A stretch of DNA of 64,000 nt from assembly GCA_900104855.1 (NCBI GenBank), contig FNSS01000001.1, positions 5,270,001-5,334,000 on the forward strand, given 5' to 3'. Below, in pieces: positions 18,316-26,160 of the stretch (its first letter is position 1; every line of letters begins with the position of its first letter). Below the pieces are notes generated by a model that was not told the origin of the DNA, did not search any database, and saw only the letters and a list, made by a program, of their open reading frames with translations. This DNA is from Rhizobiales bacterium GAS188. Its GTDB lineage: Bacteria > Pseudomonadota > Alphaproteobacteria > Rhizobiales > Beijerinckiaceae. The position numbers and the translations under genes are program-made.

Positions 18316-18368
18316 CCTTCTCCCGCTTGCGGGAGAAGGTGCCCGAACGAAGTGAGGGCGGATGAGGG
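18316..18368. repeat. REP-like palindrome, family A
   Basis: An 11-bp perfect stem CCTTCTCCCGC/GCGGGAGAAGG (18316-18339), then the tail GTGCCCGAACGAAGTGAGGGCGGATGAGG. An almost identical copy is at 30309-30363. Confidence 0.85.
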
Positions 18369-18441
18369 GCCGCCGAGCTGCATCCACGGCATCGTGCCTG
18401 CGATTAAAGGTGCCCTTCCGATCGATCGGTTCTCCGATCCA

Positions 18442-18502
18442 CCCTCACCCGCCCTCATTACGTTCGGGCACCCTCTCCCGCGCGAAGGGCACGGGAGAGG
18501 GA
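18442..18502. repeat. REP-like palindrome, family A, inverted
   Basis: The tail CCCTCACCCGCCCTCATTACGTTCGGGCACC precedes a stem CCCTCTCCCG/CGGGAGAGGG (18471-18502). With the copy at 18316-18368 it forms an inverted pair in the 620-bp divergent gap 18152-18773. Nothing else in that gap is recognised apart from the expected promoters. Confidence 0.8.
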
Positions 18503-18773
18503 AGGGCGCCTCCGTCTCCCGCTTGCCTCCAAGATTCCCGCCTCTGGCCTCGCGCCAGGGCGTGCAGTAACCTTACGACAGGCCCATCATCGAGAATGTG
18601 GGCCGCACATGGACCGCATCACCCCGGCCGCGTCGGGAAGGGTGCGGCGCGTCGGGGCGGCTCGACGCGGATATCGGGAGGACATGCATGCCGGTTGCGC
18701 AGTCGATATCTGCTGGCCCGAGATCAATTCGCCGTGAACGTGGCGCGAGCCGTCATGGGCGGGGCAGAAACTG

Positions 18774-20441
18774 ATGGGCTTCGACGCTCCTCGTCCCTGG
18801 GTGGACGCCTTTCCGCAGGCCGCGCGCTGGGACGCAAGCATCGAGGTCGGCACCTTGCCCGAGCTGATCGAGGCAGCCTTGGCGGAGTGGCCGACGCGCC
18901 CGGCGATCTCCTATCGCGACACACGCCTCGATTATGCGAAACTCGCCTCCCTGTCCTCGCAGCTGGCGACCGGCCTTGCTGAAGCGGGCATCGGCAAAGG
19001 GGATGCGGTCGCGCTCTATTTGCCGAACACCCCCTACCATCCGATCGCCTTCTTCGCGATCACGCGGCTCGGCGCGCGGGTGGTGCATCTCAGTGCGCTC
19101 GATGCGCCGCGCGAGCTTGCCCATAAGCTCAAGGATTCAGGCGCGAGGACGCTGATCACCACGAACTTCGCCTTTCTCCTGACGAATGCCCTCTCGTTGC
19201 AGGCCGAAGGCCGCGTCGAGCGCGTCTTCGTCGGCGACGATGCGCATTGGGGGTCATCCAACGCGGTCGCTGTGCCGTGGCGGCAAGGCGTGAGCCCGCT
19301 CCTCGATCTGTTCCGGCAACCTGCGCGCAGCGATTTCCCGAAGGTTTCGGCCGATGATGTCGCGGTGCTGCAATATACCGGAGGCACCACCGGCCTGCCC
19401 AAAGGCGCCATGCTCACCCATGGCAACCTCACCGCTGCGGTGAGCATGTATCGCAACTTCACGGAGGCGGGCGCCACCAAACCCGGGCAGGAGCGCGTCA
19501 TCTGTGTGCTGCCGCTCTTCCACATCTATGCGCTCTCGACCGTGCTGTTGCGCAATCTGCGCGACGGCAACGAGCTGTTGCTGCATCCGCGCTTCGATGC
19601 CGAGACCGTGATCGCCGATATCGAGACGAAGCGCGCGACCGTGATGCCTGGCGTGCCGACCATGTGGATCGCCATCGCCAACCTGCCCGGCATCGAGAAG
19701 CGCGATCTCTCTTCGCTCAAGCATTGCGGCTCGGGCGGTGCGCCCATGCCCTTCGAAGTGGAAAAGCAGCTCGAACGCATGCTCGGGCGGCGCATGTCGG
19801 GCGGCTGGGGCATGACCGAAACCTCGCCGGCCGGCTGCCGCATGGTGCTGAGCGAGCCCTCGAGCCCGGGGCTCATCGGCATCCCCTATCCGGGCATCGA
19901 TATGCGCATCGTCGCGCTCGACGATCCGCGCCGCCCGCTGCCGCCGAACGAGGTGGGCGAGATCGCGATCCGGGGCGCGAACGTGTTCAAGGGCTATTGG
20001 AACCAGCCGGAAGCGACCGCCGAGGCTTTTGCGGACGGCTATTTCCTCACCGGCGATATCGGGCGGATGGACGAGAAAGGCCAGTTCACCATCGTCGATC
20101 GCAAGAAGAACATGATCATCTCGTCCGGCTTCAACGTCTATCCGGTGGCGATCGAGAGTGCGATCTACGAGCATCAGGACGTCAAGGAAGTGATCGTCAT
20201 CGGCGTGCCCGACAGCTATCGCGGCCAGGCCGCCAAGGCCTTCGTGACCTTGAAGGCCGGCGCTCCTCCATTCACGCTCGACGAATTGCGCGCCTTCCTG
20301 GCCGATCGGCTGGGGCGTCATGAAATGCCGGCAGCACTCGAGATCCGCAGCGAGCTGCCGCGCAGCCCGGCCGGCAAGCTGCTCGCCAAGGTGCTGATCG
20401 ACGAGGAGACGGCAAAGGCCGCCGGCGAAGCGGCGGCCTAG
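18774..20441 (+). CDS. Long-chain fatty-acid/aromatic acyl-CoA synthetase (AMP-forming)
   Basis: 555 residues, full length for the ANL superfamily. The AMP-binding P-loop is YTGGTTGLPKGAMLTHGN near residue 200; the A5 motif GWGMTETSP is near 345; DGYFLTGDIG near 422 and DRKKNMIISSGFNVYP near 445 follow; the catalytic lysine lies in SPAGKLLAK near the C-terminus. It activates a carboxylic acid as acyl-AMP, then acyl-CoA. The sequence resembles FadD-type long-chain acyl-CoA ligases, but the exact chain length is not determined. It stands alone, transcribed divergently from the L,D-transpeptidase gene. Confidence 0.92.
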   Translation: MGFDAPRPWVDAFPQAARWDASIEVGTLPELIEAALAEWPTRPAISYRDTRLDYAKLASLSSQLATGLAEAGIGKGDAVALYLPNTPYHPIAFFAITRLGARVVHLSALDAPRELAHKLKDSGARTLITTNFAFLLTNALSLQAEGRVERVFVGDDAHWGSSNAVAVPWRQGVSPLLDLFRQPARSDFPKVSADDVAVLQYTGGTTGLPKGAMLTHGNLTAAVSMYRNFTEAGATKPGQERVICVLPLFHIYALSTVLLRNLRDGNELLLHPRFDAETVIADIETKRATVMPGVPTMWIAIANLPGIEKRDLSSLKHCGSGGAPMPFEVEKQLERMLGRRMSGGWGMTETSPAGCRMVLSEPSSPGLIGIPYPGIDMRIVALDDPRRPLPPNEVGEIAIRGANVFKGYWNQPEATAEAFADGYFLTGDIGRMDEKGQFTIVDRKKNMIISSGFNVYPVAIESAIYEHQDVKEVIVIGVPDSYRGQAAKAFVTLKAGAPPFTLDELRAFLADRLGRHEMPAALEIRSELPRSPAGKLLAKVLIDEETAKAAGEAAA

Positions 20442-20453
20442 GCCGCGGCGCGG

Positions 20454-20680
20454 CTCCCTCTCCGCGCAACTTTGCGAGGAGAGGGCGGGGGTGAGGGGCC
20501 AAGTGAGTGCGAAGAACTGGTGAGTTAGAGCCGGCGCCGCGGCTAATCACCAAGTCCTTTACGCTCACTTGGTCCTTTACGCTCACTTGGTCCTTTGCGC
20601 TCACCCGCTCCCTCGCTGCGCTTCGGATCGACCTCTCCCCGTGATCCTCGGAACAAGTCCGAGGAGGGCGAGGTGGGCGC
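20454..20680. repeat. Composite palindromic element at a convergent junction, families A plus CACTTGGTCCTT units
   Basis: It has a CCCTCTCC.../...GGAGAGGG hairpin (20456-20485), then GAGTGCGAAGAACTGGTGAG opposite CTCACTTGGTCCTTTACGC units, three tandem copies of CTCACTTGGTCCTTTRCG (about 20560-20610), then a second family-A palindrome (20609-20680). A shorter relative of the same composite is at 63504-63665. It runs into the 3' end of the EamA gene and codes its tail. Confidence 0.8.
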
Positions 20681-21544
20681 CGAGGCCCTGGATTGCCGCG
20701 CCCCGAGGATCAGGACGAGGACGCAGGCTGCGACGGCGAAAGCCAGAGGATCCAGGGGCTCGCCGTTGATGAGCCATGCGAAGGAGAGCGTCACGAAGGT
20801 CTGGAGCAACTGCACCTGGCTGACGCGCGCCACTCCGCCGAGCGCGAGACCGGCATTCCAGGCGAAGAAGCCGAGATATTGGCTGAGCAGCGCGATATAG
20901 GCGAAACCCGCCCAGCTCGGGAGCGGGATGGCAGCCGGATGCGTGGGCCACAGCAGGATGGTGCCCGGCAGCGACAGCGGCAGCATCACGACGAGCATCC
21001 AGGACGTGACCTCCCAGCCCGGCATGCGGGTCGACAGATCGCCCGCGATCACATAGCCGACGGCGCAGATGACGACAGCCGTGAGCAGCAATCCGTCGGC
21101 AGGCTCGAAATGGCCGCCGCCGGCCCGCAGCGCGAAGCCGACCACCAAGGCGGCTCCGCCGACGGCGCAGAGCCAGAAACCCAGAGGCGGACGCTCACGC
21201 AGGATCAAGGCCGCGGCGACCGAGGTCGCGAGCGGCAGGAGGCCCGCGACCACGCCGCCATGCGCGGCGGGCAGGCTGCGCATGGCGAAATTGGTGAGGC
21301 CCGGCCACCCCCAGACAAGACATAGCCCGGCGCCGAAGAGGCGGATGCAGGTGGCGCGCTCGGGCAGGCGTCGGCGCAGCGCGATGAGGACGATGGCGGC
21401 GAGGAGCCCGGCGATACCGGGCCGCGCCATGGTCACGAACCAGGGGTCGAGAGCAGCGACCGCGAGCCTCGTCATCGGCAAGGATCCGCCGAAGACGAGG
21501 ACGCCGAGCGCGCCGAGGAGAAAGCCGAGCGTCTGCGGTGACAT
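20543..21544 (-). CDS. EamA-family (drug/metabolite) transporter
   Basis: 333 residues from the ATG at 21544 (MSPQTLGFLLGALGVLVFGGS); the ATG at 21607 would add 21 arginine-rich residues. Ten membrane segments in two EamA halves are apparent (residues 1-140 and 150-285). The fold ends near VLILGARQ; the last 45 residues (APTSPSSDLFRGSRGEV... and repeated ERKGPS units) are hydrophilic and encoded by the intergenic repeat at 20543-20680, not by the conserved gene. Cargo unknown. It converges with the acyl-CoA synthetase gene. The ancestral stop probably lay near 20690. Confidence 0.9.
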   Translation of the reverse strand: MSPQTLGFLLGALGVLVFGGSLPMTRLAVAALDPWFVTMARPGIAGLLAAIVLIALRRRLPERATCIRLFGAGLCLVWGWPGLTNFAMRSLPAAHGGVVAGLLPLATSVAAALILRERPPLGFWLCAVGGAALVVGFALRAGGGHFEPADGLLLTAVVICAVGYVIAGDLSTRMPGWEVTSWMLVVMLPLSLPGTILLWPTHPAAIPLPSWAGFAYIALLSQYLGFFAWNAGLALGGVARVSQVQLLQTFVTLSFAWLINGEPLDPLAFAVAACVLVLILGARQSRASAPTSPSSDLFRGSRGEVDPKRSEGAGERKGPSERKGPSERKGLGD

Positions 21545-21821
21545 TGTTCGGGGTCCGGCGCCTGCGCGACTGCCGGCCCGCGCAAGCGGACCCGCCTTGC
21601 GGCGCAACCTTGAGGCCTATCCCACTTGGCCTATGCCCTATGGTCCTTGGCCGTCAGGTTTATGTGTTTGCTGTAACGGCGAAAACCGTTCTTGGGCTCC
21701 GACGGCTCCGGGTCATGGCGAGATGCGGAGCTGGGAAGCCGGCAAAAACACCACTATCCCGAGGGCGCTTCGCGCGACGCTCGAGCAGGTGTGTATGGGT
21801 CGCCGCGGTGGCGGCGACAAC

Positions 21822-21844
21822 CCCGCAACCCTAAAGGTCGCGGG
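21822..21844 (-). terminator. Hairpin downstream of the cold-shock gene
   Basis: Read on the minus strand, CCCGCGACC and GGTTGCGGG pair (one G-U) across a 5-nt loop, starting 10 bases after the cold-shock stop codon. A second perfect 8-bp hairpin (GTCGCCGC/GCGGCGAC) follows. There is no clear T-run, so the terminator call is weak. The remaining gap 21545-21821 shows nothing else. Confidence 0.4.
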
Positions 21845-21853
21845 ACGCGTGAA

Positions 21854-22057
21854 TCAGGCGAGCGAGAGATTGCCCGCCGCGGTTTTGCCGCGCTCGGAGA
21901 CGAGATCGAAGTTGACCTTCTGCCCTTCGGCCAACGTCTGTAATCCCGCCGTGCGAACGGCCGTGATGTGCACGAATACATCCTTGCCGCCGTCAGACGG
22001 ACGGATGAAGCCGTAACCTTTGGTCTCGTCGAACCACTTGACAGTACCGGAAGCCAT
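21854..22057 (-). CDS. Cold-shock (CspA-family) protein
   Basis: 67 residues from the ATG at 22057 (MASGTVKWFDETKGYGFI); an upstream ATG at 22081 is not needed. A single cold-shock domain fills the protein, with RNP1 KGYGFIRP and RNP2 VFVHITAV, so it binds single-stranded RNA/DNA as an RNA chaperone. The 308 bp upstream (22058-22365) hold no gene; cold-shock genes often have a long untranslated leader there, but no specific element was identified. Confidence 0.95.
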   Translation of the reverse strand: MASGTVKWFDETKGYGFIRPSDGGKDVFVHITAVRTAGLQTLAEGQKVNFDLVSERGKTAAGNLSLA

Positions 22058-22365
22058 GCAGTCGTATCCCTGTCGACCCAAAGCCCTTCACATTTCCCCA
22101 CGGCGCCGCGCCGGGAGGAAGCAATCGTCGTCGTGGACCGGCGGATCGATAACCGAATCCATTCGGAGCAGCAGAACTACGCCGAATACTTCCCGACTGC
22201 GATGGATACGGGACACGAAGTCGCGCGTCGCGTCAACTGGGGTTGCGCGAAAAATGCACGGCGCCGTTGAAAAAGGACGGTCCGTTATTTGGAATCCACA
22301 GCGCCGGAAGATCACGGTTCTGTGAGCGGCACGCAGGGTTCAGGCGCGTCGCAGCTTGTCTTTCC

Positions 22366-22914
22366 TCATGAGGCCATCAGGCTTTTCACTCTCTGACAGT
22401 AGATCCGGTTGGCGGCACTCATCCGGAAGGCCAGATGACCGCTCTGATACTTCATGACGGTGCGGCAGACATCGCCATCGGCCTGCTGATAGGCGCCGCC
22501 GAGATATTTCAGGCCGAAATGCAGGTTGGTGTCGGGGTCGAGCAGGGCTGCCGGCGAACCGGCGAAGCCGAGCGAGCGGGCGGTCGCCAGCTTGATCTGC
22601 ATCAGCCCGTAATTACCGGCATGCACGATCCTGGCGTTGTAGTTGCTTTCGATGCGGATGACCGCATTGGCGAGCCCGACCGGAATGGCGTTTTCATGGG
22701 CATGTCGCTCAATAACCGGGCGCAACTGCCGGGCCCGGGCCTTGGCGTCGACGCCCTCGGCCATCTCCTTGTTCGGGCTTTCGGCCTGCTCGCCGGCCGC
22801 CGCCGCTTCGGCCTTGCCCTGCGTGGCGCTCGGCGACACACCCTCGGCGAGGTCGGCGCAGCCGGCAAGCAGCGCCGCAATGACCGCGAAACACGCTGAA
22901 CTCGACAGTCGCAT
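22366..22914 (-). CDS. Lytic transglycosylase (SLT domain) lipoprotein
   Basis: 182 residues. The signal peptide ends in the lipobox LAGC (Cys near residue 19), so the protein is a lipoprotein. A low-complexity linker (20-65) precedes the SLT domain: the catalytic glutamate is in ANAVIRIESNYNARIVHAGNYGLMQIK, followed by LLDPDTNLHFGLKYLGGAYQQADGD and MKYQSGH. It cleaves the MurNAc-GlcNAc bond of peptidoglycan, forming 1,6-anhydro ends. It is divergent from the glycine-zipper lipoprotein across 237 bp that presumably hold both promoters. Confidence 0.93.
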   Translation of the reverse strand: MRLSSSACFAVIAALLAGCADLAEGVSPSATQGKAEAAAAGEQAESPNKEMAEGVDAKARARQLRPVIERHAHENAIPVGLANAVIRIESNYNARIVHAGNYGLMQIKLATARSLGFAGSPAALLDPDTNLHFGLKYLGGAYQQADGDVCRTVMKYQSGHLAFRMSAANRIYCQRVKSLMAS

Positions 22915-23151
22915 CGGCAGACGGGCCTCCCTTCATGCGCCCGAGAACAGGGGGTCCGGCGCCGTGGTCATGAGGTGTCCGCTCCCGGCTAGGGTTCAAA
23001 TGAGGCGATTTCCGGGCTTCATTTTGGAACCGGGGCCGCATCCACAAGCGTTAAGCGTGATAATCTGCGCGGCTGGTCCAAAGCGGCGTTAGCGTTTAGC
23101 ATAGGATGCCGCTATGTCGGCTCACGATTCGGATCGTAAAGGGAGTTCGAG

Positions 23152-23412
23152 ATGAAGAAGGTCATGACGGCTGCGGTGCTGGTGCTGACGCTCGGCGTCG
23201 GCGCTTGCAACACACCCGGCGAACGGGCCGTGGGCGGCGGTTTGCTCGGCGCAGGCGCCGGAGCCCTGATCGGCGGCGCCGCGGGCGGCGGGCGCGGGGC
23301 GGCAATCGGCGCGATCGCCGGTGGCGCGACGGGCGCCGTGGTGGGTGCAGCGACTGCGCCTTGCCCCTATGGCACCTATCAGGATTATTACGGCAACACC
23401 TATTGCCGCTGA
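23152..23412 (+). CDS. Glycine-zipper lipoprotein
   Basis: 86 residues, preceded by the ribosome site AAAGGGAG. A signal peptide with lipobox (GVGAC, Cys 20) is followed by a glycine zipper of two hydrophobic glycine-rich segments (GGGLLGAGAGALIGGAAGG and GAAIGAIAGGATGAVVGAA) and a short tail with two cysteines (CPYGTYQDYYGNTYCR). It belongs with the YMGG/17-kDa surface antigen type of outer-membrane lipoproteins, thought to act in envelope integrity. No precise role is known. A hairpin follows 26 bp after the stop. Confidence 0.85.
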   Translation: MKKVMTAAVLVLTLGVGACNTPGERAVGGGLLGAGAGALIGGAAGGGRGAAIGAIAGGATGAVVGAATAPCPYGTYQDYYGNTYCR

Positions 23413-23438
23413 GATCCAACGATTTGACATATCTTGTC

Positions 23439-23465
23439 CCGGAGCTGGGCGCAGCCCTGCTCCGG
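23439..23465 (+). terminator. Strong hairpin between lipoprotein and amidase genes
   Basis: CCGGAGC/GCTCCGG (7 bp), a T-T mismatch, then GGGC/GCCC close a 3-nt loop. No T-run follows, so it may be a weak terminator or an mRNA-end stabiliser rather than an intrinsic terminator. Confidence 0.5.
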
Positions 23466-23484
23466 TGAGTTGGGTTCTCACCTC

Positions 23485-24246
23485 ATGAGCCCACAATCCA
23501 AAAGCTCGCAATTCCAGAGCGCGCAGTTCAAGCGATTGTGCATTGCCTCGCCGAACCATGGCGAGCGCCGGGCCGGCGTCGACATGCTGGTTCTGCATTA
23601 TACGGGGATGCCGGATGCGCCTGGCGCACTCGCGCGGCTCACCGATCCTCGCTCGGAAGTGTCCAGCCATTACCTCGTCGATGCCGAGGGTGTGATCTAC
23701 GAGCTGGTCTGCGAAAGCCGTCGCGCCTGGCATGCCGGCCAGTCGTCCTGGAAGGGCGAGACCGACCTCAATTCCCGCTCCATCGGCATCGAGATCGATC
23801 ATCCCGGGCATGAGGGCGGCAACCCGCCCTTCGCGCCGGCCCAGCTCGATGCGGTCATCACGCTCTGCGGCGAGATCCTGTCGCGCTGGCCGATCCTGCC
23901 TTGCCGCGTGCTCGGCCATTCCGATATTGCGCCGCGCCGCAAGCTGGATCCGGGCGAGCGCTTTCCCTGGGACCGCCTGTTCCACGCCGGGATCGGTCAT
24001 TGGGTCGAGCCCGCCCCGCTGGCGGACGGGCCCTCGCTCGGGCCGGGCGATGACGGGGCGGAGGTCGAAGCGCTGCAGCGCCTGCTGGCGGGCTATGGTT
24101 ACCCGCTCGAGGTGACGGGCTGCTTCGGCGAGCAGACGCGCGGCGTGGTCGAGGCCTTCCAGCGGCATTTCCGCAGCGACTGCGTCGATGGCCTTGCCGA
24201 TCTCTCGACGCTCGCGACGCTGCGCGAGCTGACGCGGGCGCTCTGA
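23485..24246 (+). CDS. N-acetylmuramoyl-L-alanine amidase (AmiD-type) with peptidoglycan-binding domain
   Basis: 253 residues from the ATG at 23485; an open frame upstream to 23434 crosses the hairpin and is not used. Residues 15-170 are an amidase_2 domain: VLHYTGM gives the first zinc ligand, SHYLVDAEGVIYELV and GIEIDHPG the core, and LGHSDIAPRRKLDPG the second ligand and catalytic region. Residues 185-250 are a PG_binding_1 domain (GDDGAEVEALQRLLAGYGY). No signal peptide is seen, so it may act on recycled (cytoplasmic) anhydromuropeptides or be exported by another route. It cuts the MurNAc-L-Ala bond. Confidence 0.92.
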   Translation: MSPQSKSSQFQSAQFKRLCIASPNHGERRAGVDMLVLHYTGMPDAPGALARLTDPRSEVSSHYLVDAEGVIYELVCESRRAWHAGQSSWKGETDLNSRSIGIEIDHPGHEGGNPPFAPAQLDAVITLCGEILSRWPILPCRVLGHSDIAPRRKLDPGERFPWDRLFHAGIGHWVEPAPLADGPSLGPGDDGAEVEALQRLLAGYGYPLEVTGCFGEQTRGVVEAFQRHFRSDCVDGLADLSTLATLRELTRAL

Positions 24247-24303
24247 CGTCATTGGCGGAGGTTTGGCGCCGGCGCTCGCCGCAAAGCGAGGTCGTTAGCC
24301 GCC

Positions 24304-24340
24304 TTCCTCTCCCTGAAAGGGGGAGGAATGAGGTGGGGGT
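24304..24340. repeat. Palindrome, family A variant, at a convergent junction
   Basis: TTCCTCTCCC and GGGGGAGGAA pair across a short loop, followed by TGAGGTGGGGG. It lies between the convergent amidase (stop 24246) and HDAC-family (stop 24354) genes. Confidence 0.65.
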
Positions 24341-24353
24341 CGATTAGCGGATA

Positions 24354-25283
24354 TCAAGCTTCCATCAGCGCCGTGACATGGGCGCTGGTCGAGGCGGCGA
24401 GGCCTGCGAGATCATAGCCCCCCTCCAGCACCGAGACGATGCGCCCGCCGCAACGGCGGTCGGCGATCGCCATCACCTGACGGGTCGCCCAGCCGAATTC
24501 TTCCTCGCCGAGATCGAGGCTCGCCAGGGGATCGCGCCGATGCGCATCGAAGCCCGCCGAGATCACGATCAGATCGGGCTTGAAGGCATCGATCCTGGGC
24601 AGGATCACGCCCTCGAAGCCGTTGCGGAAGGCCTGTGGGCCGGTTCCGCTCGCGAGCGGCAGGTTGACGACGTTGTCGTGCTCGCCGGTCTCCGACGCCG
24701 CTCCCGTTCCGGGATACAGCGGAAATTGATGGCTCGAGGCGTAGAGCAAACTCTTATCGCTCCAGACGATGTCCTGCGTGCCGTTGCCGTGATGCACGTC
24801 CCAGTCGACGATGGCGACGCGCTCGGCCCCATAGGCACGCTGCGCGTGGCGCGCCGCGATCGCCGCATTATTGAACAGGCAAAATCCCATGGCCCGGTTG
24901 CGCTCGGCATGGTGGCCGGGCGGGCGGGTGGCGCAGAAGGCGTTGGTCGCCGTGCCGCCCATCACGGCATCGACCGCCTGCACGGCCGCGCCCATGGCGT
25001 GCAGGATGGCCGGCCAGGAATGGGCCGAGAGATAGGTGTCGGCATCGACCTGGGCGATCCGGCCTTCGGGCGGAACGAGCAGCGGCAAAGCCTCGCAGTA
25101 GCGCTCGTCATGGGCGAGCAGCGCGAGCGCCGGGTCGCCGGCCACGGCCTTGTGACGATCGAGCGCCGCGAAGCTCGGATCTTCGAGCGCCCGCCAGACG
25201 GCACGCAGGCGATCGGGCCGCTCGGGGTGTCCGGGAGGGGCCTCGTGCTCGAGGCAGATGTCGTGGGTGAGGTAAAGCGTCAT
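24354..25283 (-). CDS. Histone-deacetylase-family protein (possible acetylpolyamine amidohydrolase)
   Basis: 309 residues from the ATG at 25283. All family marks are present: GHPERPDRL near residue 18, ATRPPGHHAERN near 118 (tandem His), GFCLFNNAAIAA near 131, DWDVHHGNGTQD near 158 (zinc Asp and His), SAGFDAHRRDPL near 245 (third ligand), and EGGYDLAGLA near 291 before the C-terminus. Bacterial members deacetylate acetylpolyamines or other acylated amines with zinc. It lacks the extra loop of known polyamine enzymes as far as can be seen, so the substrate is open. It is divergent from the second L,D-transpeptidase gene. Confidence 0.92.
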   Translation of the reverse strand: MTLYLTHDICLEHEAPPGHPERPDRLRAVWRALEDPSFAALDRHKAVAGDPALALLAHDERYCEALPLLVPPEGRIAQVDADTYLSAHSWPAILHAMGAAVQAVDAVMGGTATNAFCATRPPGHHAERNRAMGFCLFNNAAIAARHAQRAYGAERVAIVDWDVHHGNGTQDIVWSDKSLLYASSHQFPLYPGTGAASETGEHDNVVNLPLASGTGPQAFRNGFEGVILPRIDAFKPDLIVISAGFDAHRRDPLASLDLGEEEFGWATRQVMAIADRRCGGRIVSVLEGGYDLAGLAASTSAHVTALMEA

Positions 25284-25492
25284 GGTCTTTCGCTTTGCAG
25301 CAACCACCGCAGGGAGACAAGGCGGGAGAGGCGCGCTTTTCGCGAATGGCGAGCTTGCGAGAGGGGAGAATTTGAGCGAGTGGCGAAAATGTGACCCATT
25401 GAACATATTTGCTCGGGCATGGTTTAAGCTTACTGGTGTTCGGGTGCAAAGCACGTTAGATGCAGATCATCGAATCCCTGGATCATCGGACC

Positions 25493-26095
25493 ATGCGCCT
25501 CGTCTCCCGGCTCGCTATACTCGGACTGATGCTCGGCCTTGCCGGGTGTTATAAGAGCGTCCCGTCCCCAGTCGTCAGCGCTCACGATGCGGAGTGGATG
25601 GCGCTGGTGCCGACGGCCGTCATCGATATGCAATATCTGCCTTATGAGATCGACAATCCGACCGGTGAGCCCGCCGGCACGGTCGTCATCGATACTCCGA
25701 GCAAGTTCCTGTATCTCGTCGAGAAGAACGGCAAGGCGATCCGCTACGGCGTGGCAGTGGGCGATGAAGCCTTCAAATGGTCGGGCGTCGCCGAAATCGG
25801 CGCCAAGAAGGAATGGCCGGGCTGGATGCCGCCGGCCGATATGCTCGAGCGCTGGCCGCATCTCAAGCCGGTGGTCGATGCGGGCGGGCTGAAGGGCGGT
25901 CCCGACAATCCGCTGGGTGCGCGGGCCCTCTATTTGTTCCAGGACAAGAAGGACACGCTCTACCGTATCCATGGCACCAACGAGCCCGAGACCATCGGGC
26001 ATGCTGTGTCGTCGGGCTGCATCAGGATGCGCAATATCGATGCCATCGACCTCTACAGCCGGGTGCCGCTCGGCGCGCGCGTGGTGGTGAAATAA
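25493..26095 (+). CDS. L,D-transpeptidase lipoprotein (YkuD domain)
   Basis: 200 residues from the ATG at 25493 (MRLVSRLAILGLMLG); an ATG at 25460 would put 11 residues before the signal peptide. The lipobox LAGC predicts a lipoprotein. The YkuD domain covers about residues 65-200: VVIDTPSKFLYLVEKNGKAI at the start and the catalytic block HGTNEPETIGHAVSSGCIRM near the end. This ErfK-like form forms 3-3 crosslinks or anchors outer-membrane proteins to peptidoglycan. ndvA follows 65 bp downstream on the same strand behind a hairpin. Confidence 0.93.
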   Translation: MRLVSRLAILGLMLGLAGCYKSVPSPVVSAHDAEWMALVPTAVIDMQYLPYEIDNPTGEPAGTVVIDTPSKFLYLVEKNGKAIRYGVAVGDEAFKWSGVAEIGAKKEWPGWMPPADMLERWPHLKPVVDAGGLKGGPDNPLGARALYLFQDKKDTLYRIHGTNEPETIGHAVSSGCIRMRNIDAIDLYSRVPLGARVVVK

Positions 26096-26130
26096 GGCGC
26101 GCTGCCTGGCGCCTGCCGCTCGCAGCTTGA

Positions 26131-26150
26131 TCCCGCCCTTCGGGGCGGGA
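26131..26150 (+). terminator. UUCG-capped hairpin between transpeptidase and ndvA
   Basis: A perfect 8-bp stem TCCCGCCC/GGGCGGGA is closed by a TTCG tetraloop, followed by TAATTATTTC and the ndvA start at 26161. It could end the transpeptidase transcript or act in the ndvA leader, as the ndvA ribosome site would lie within or beside the stem. Confidence 0.5.
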
Positions 26151-26160
26151 TAATTATTTC

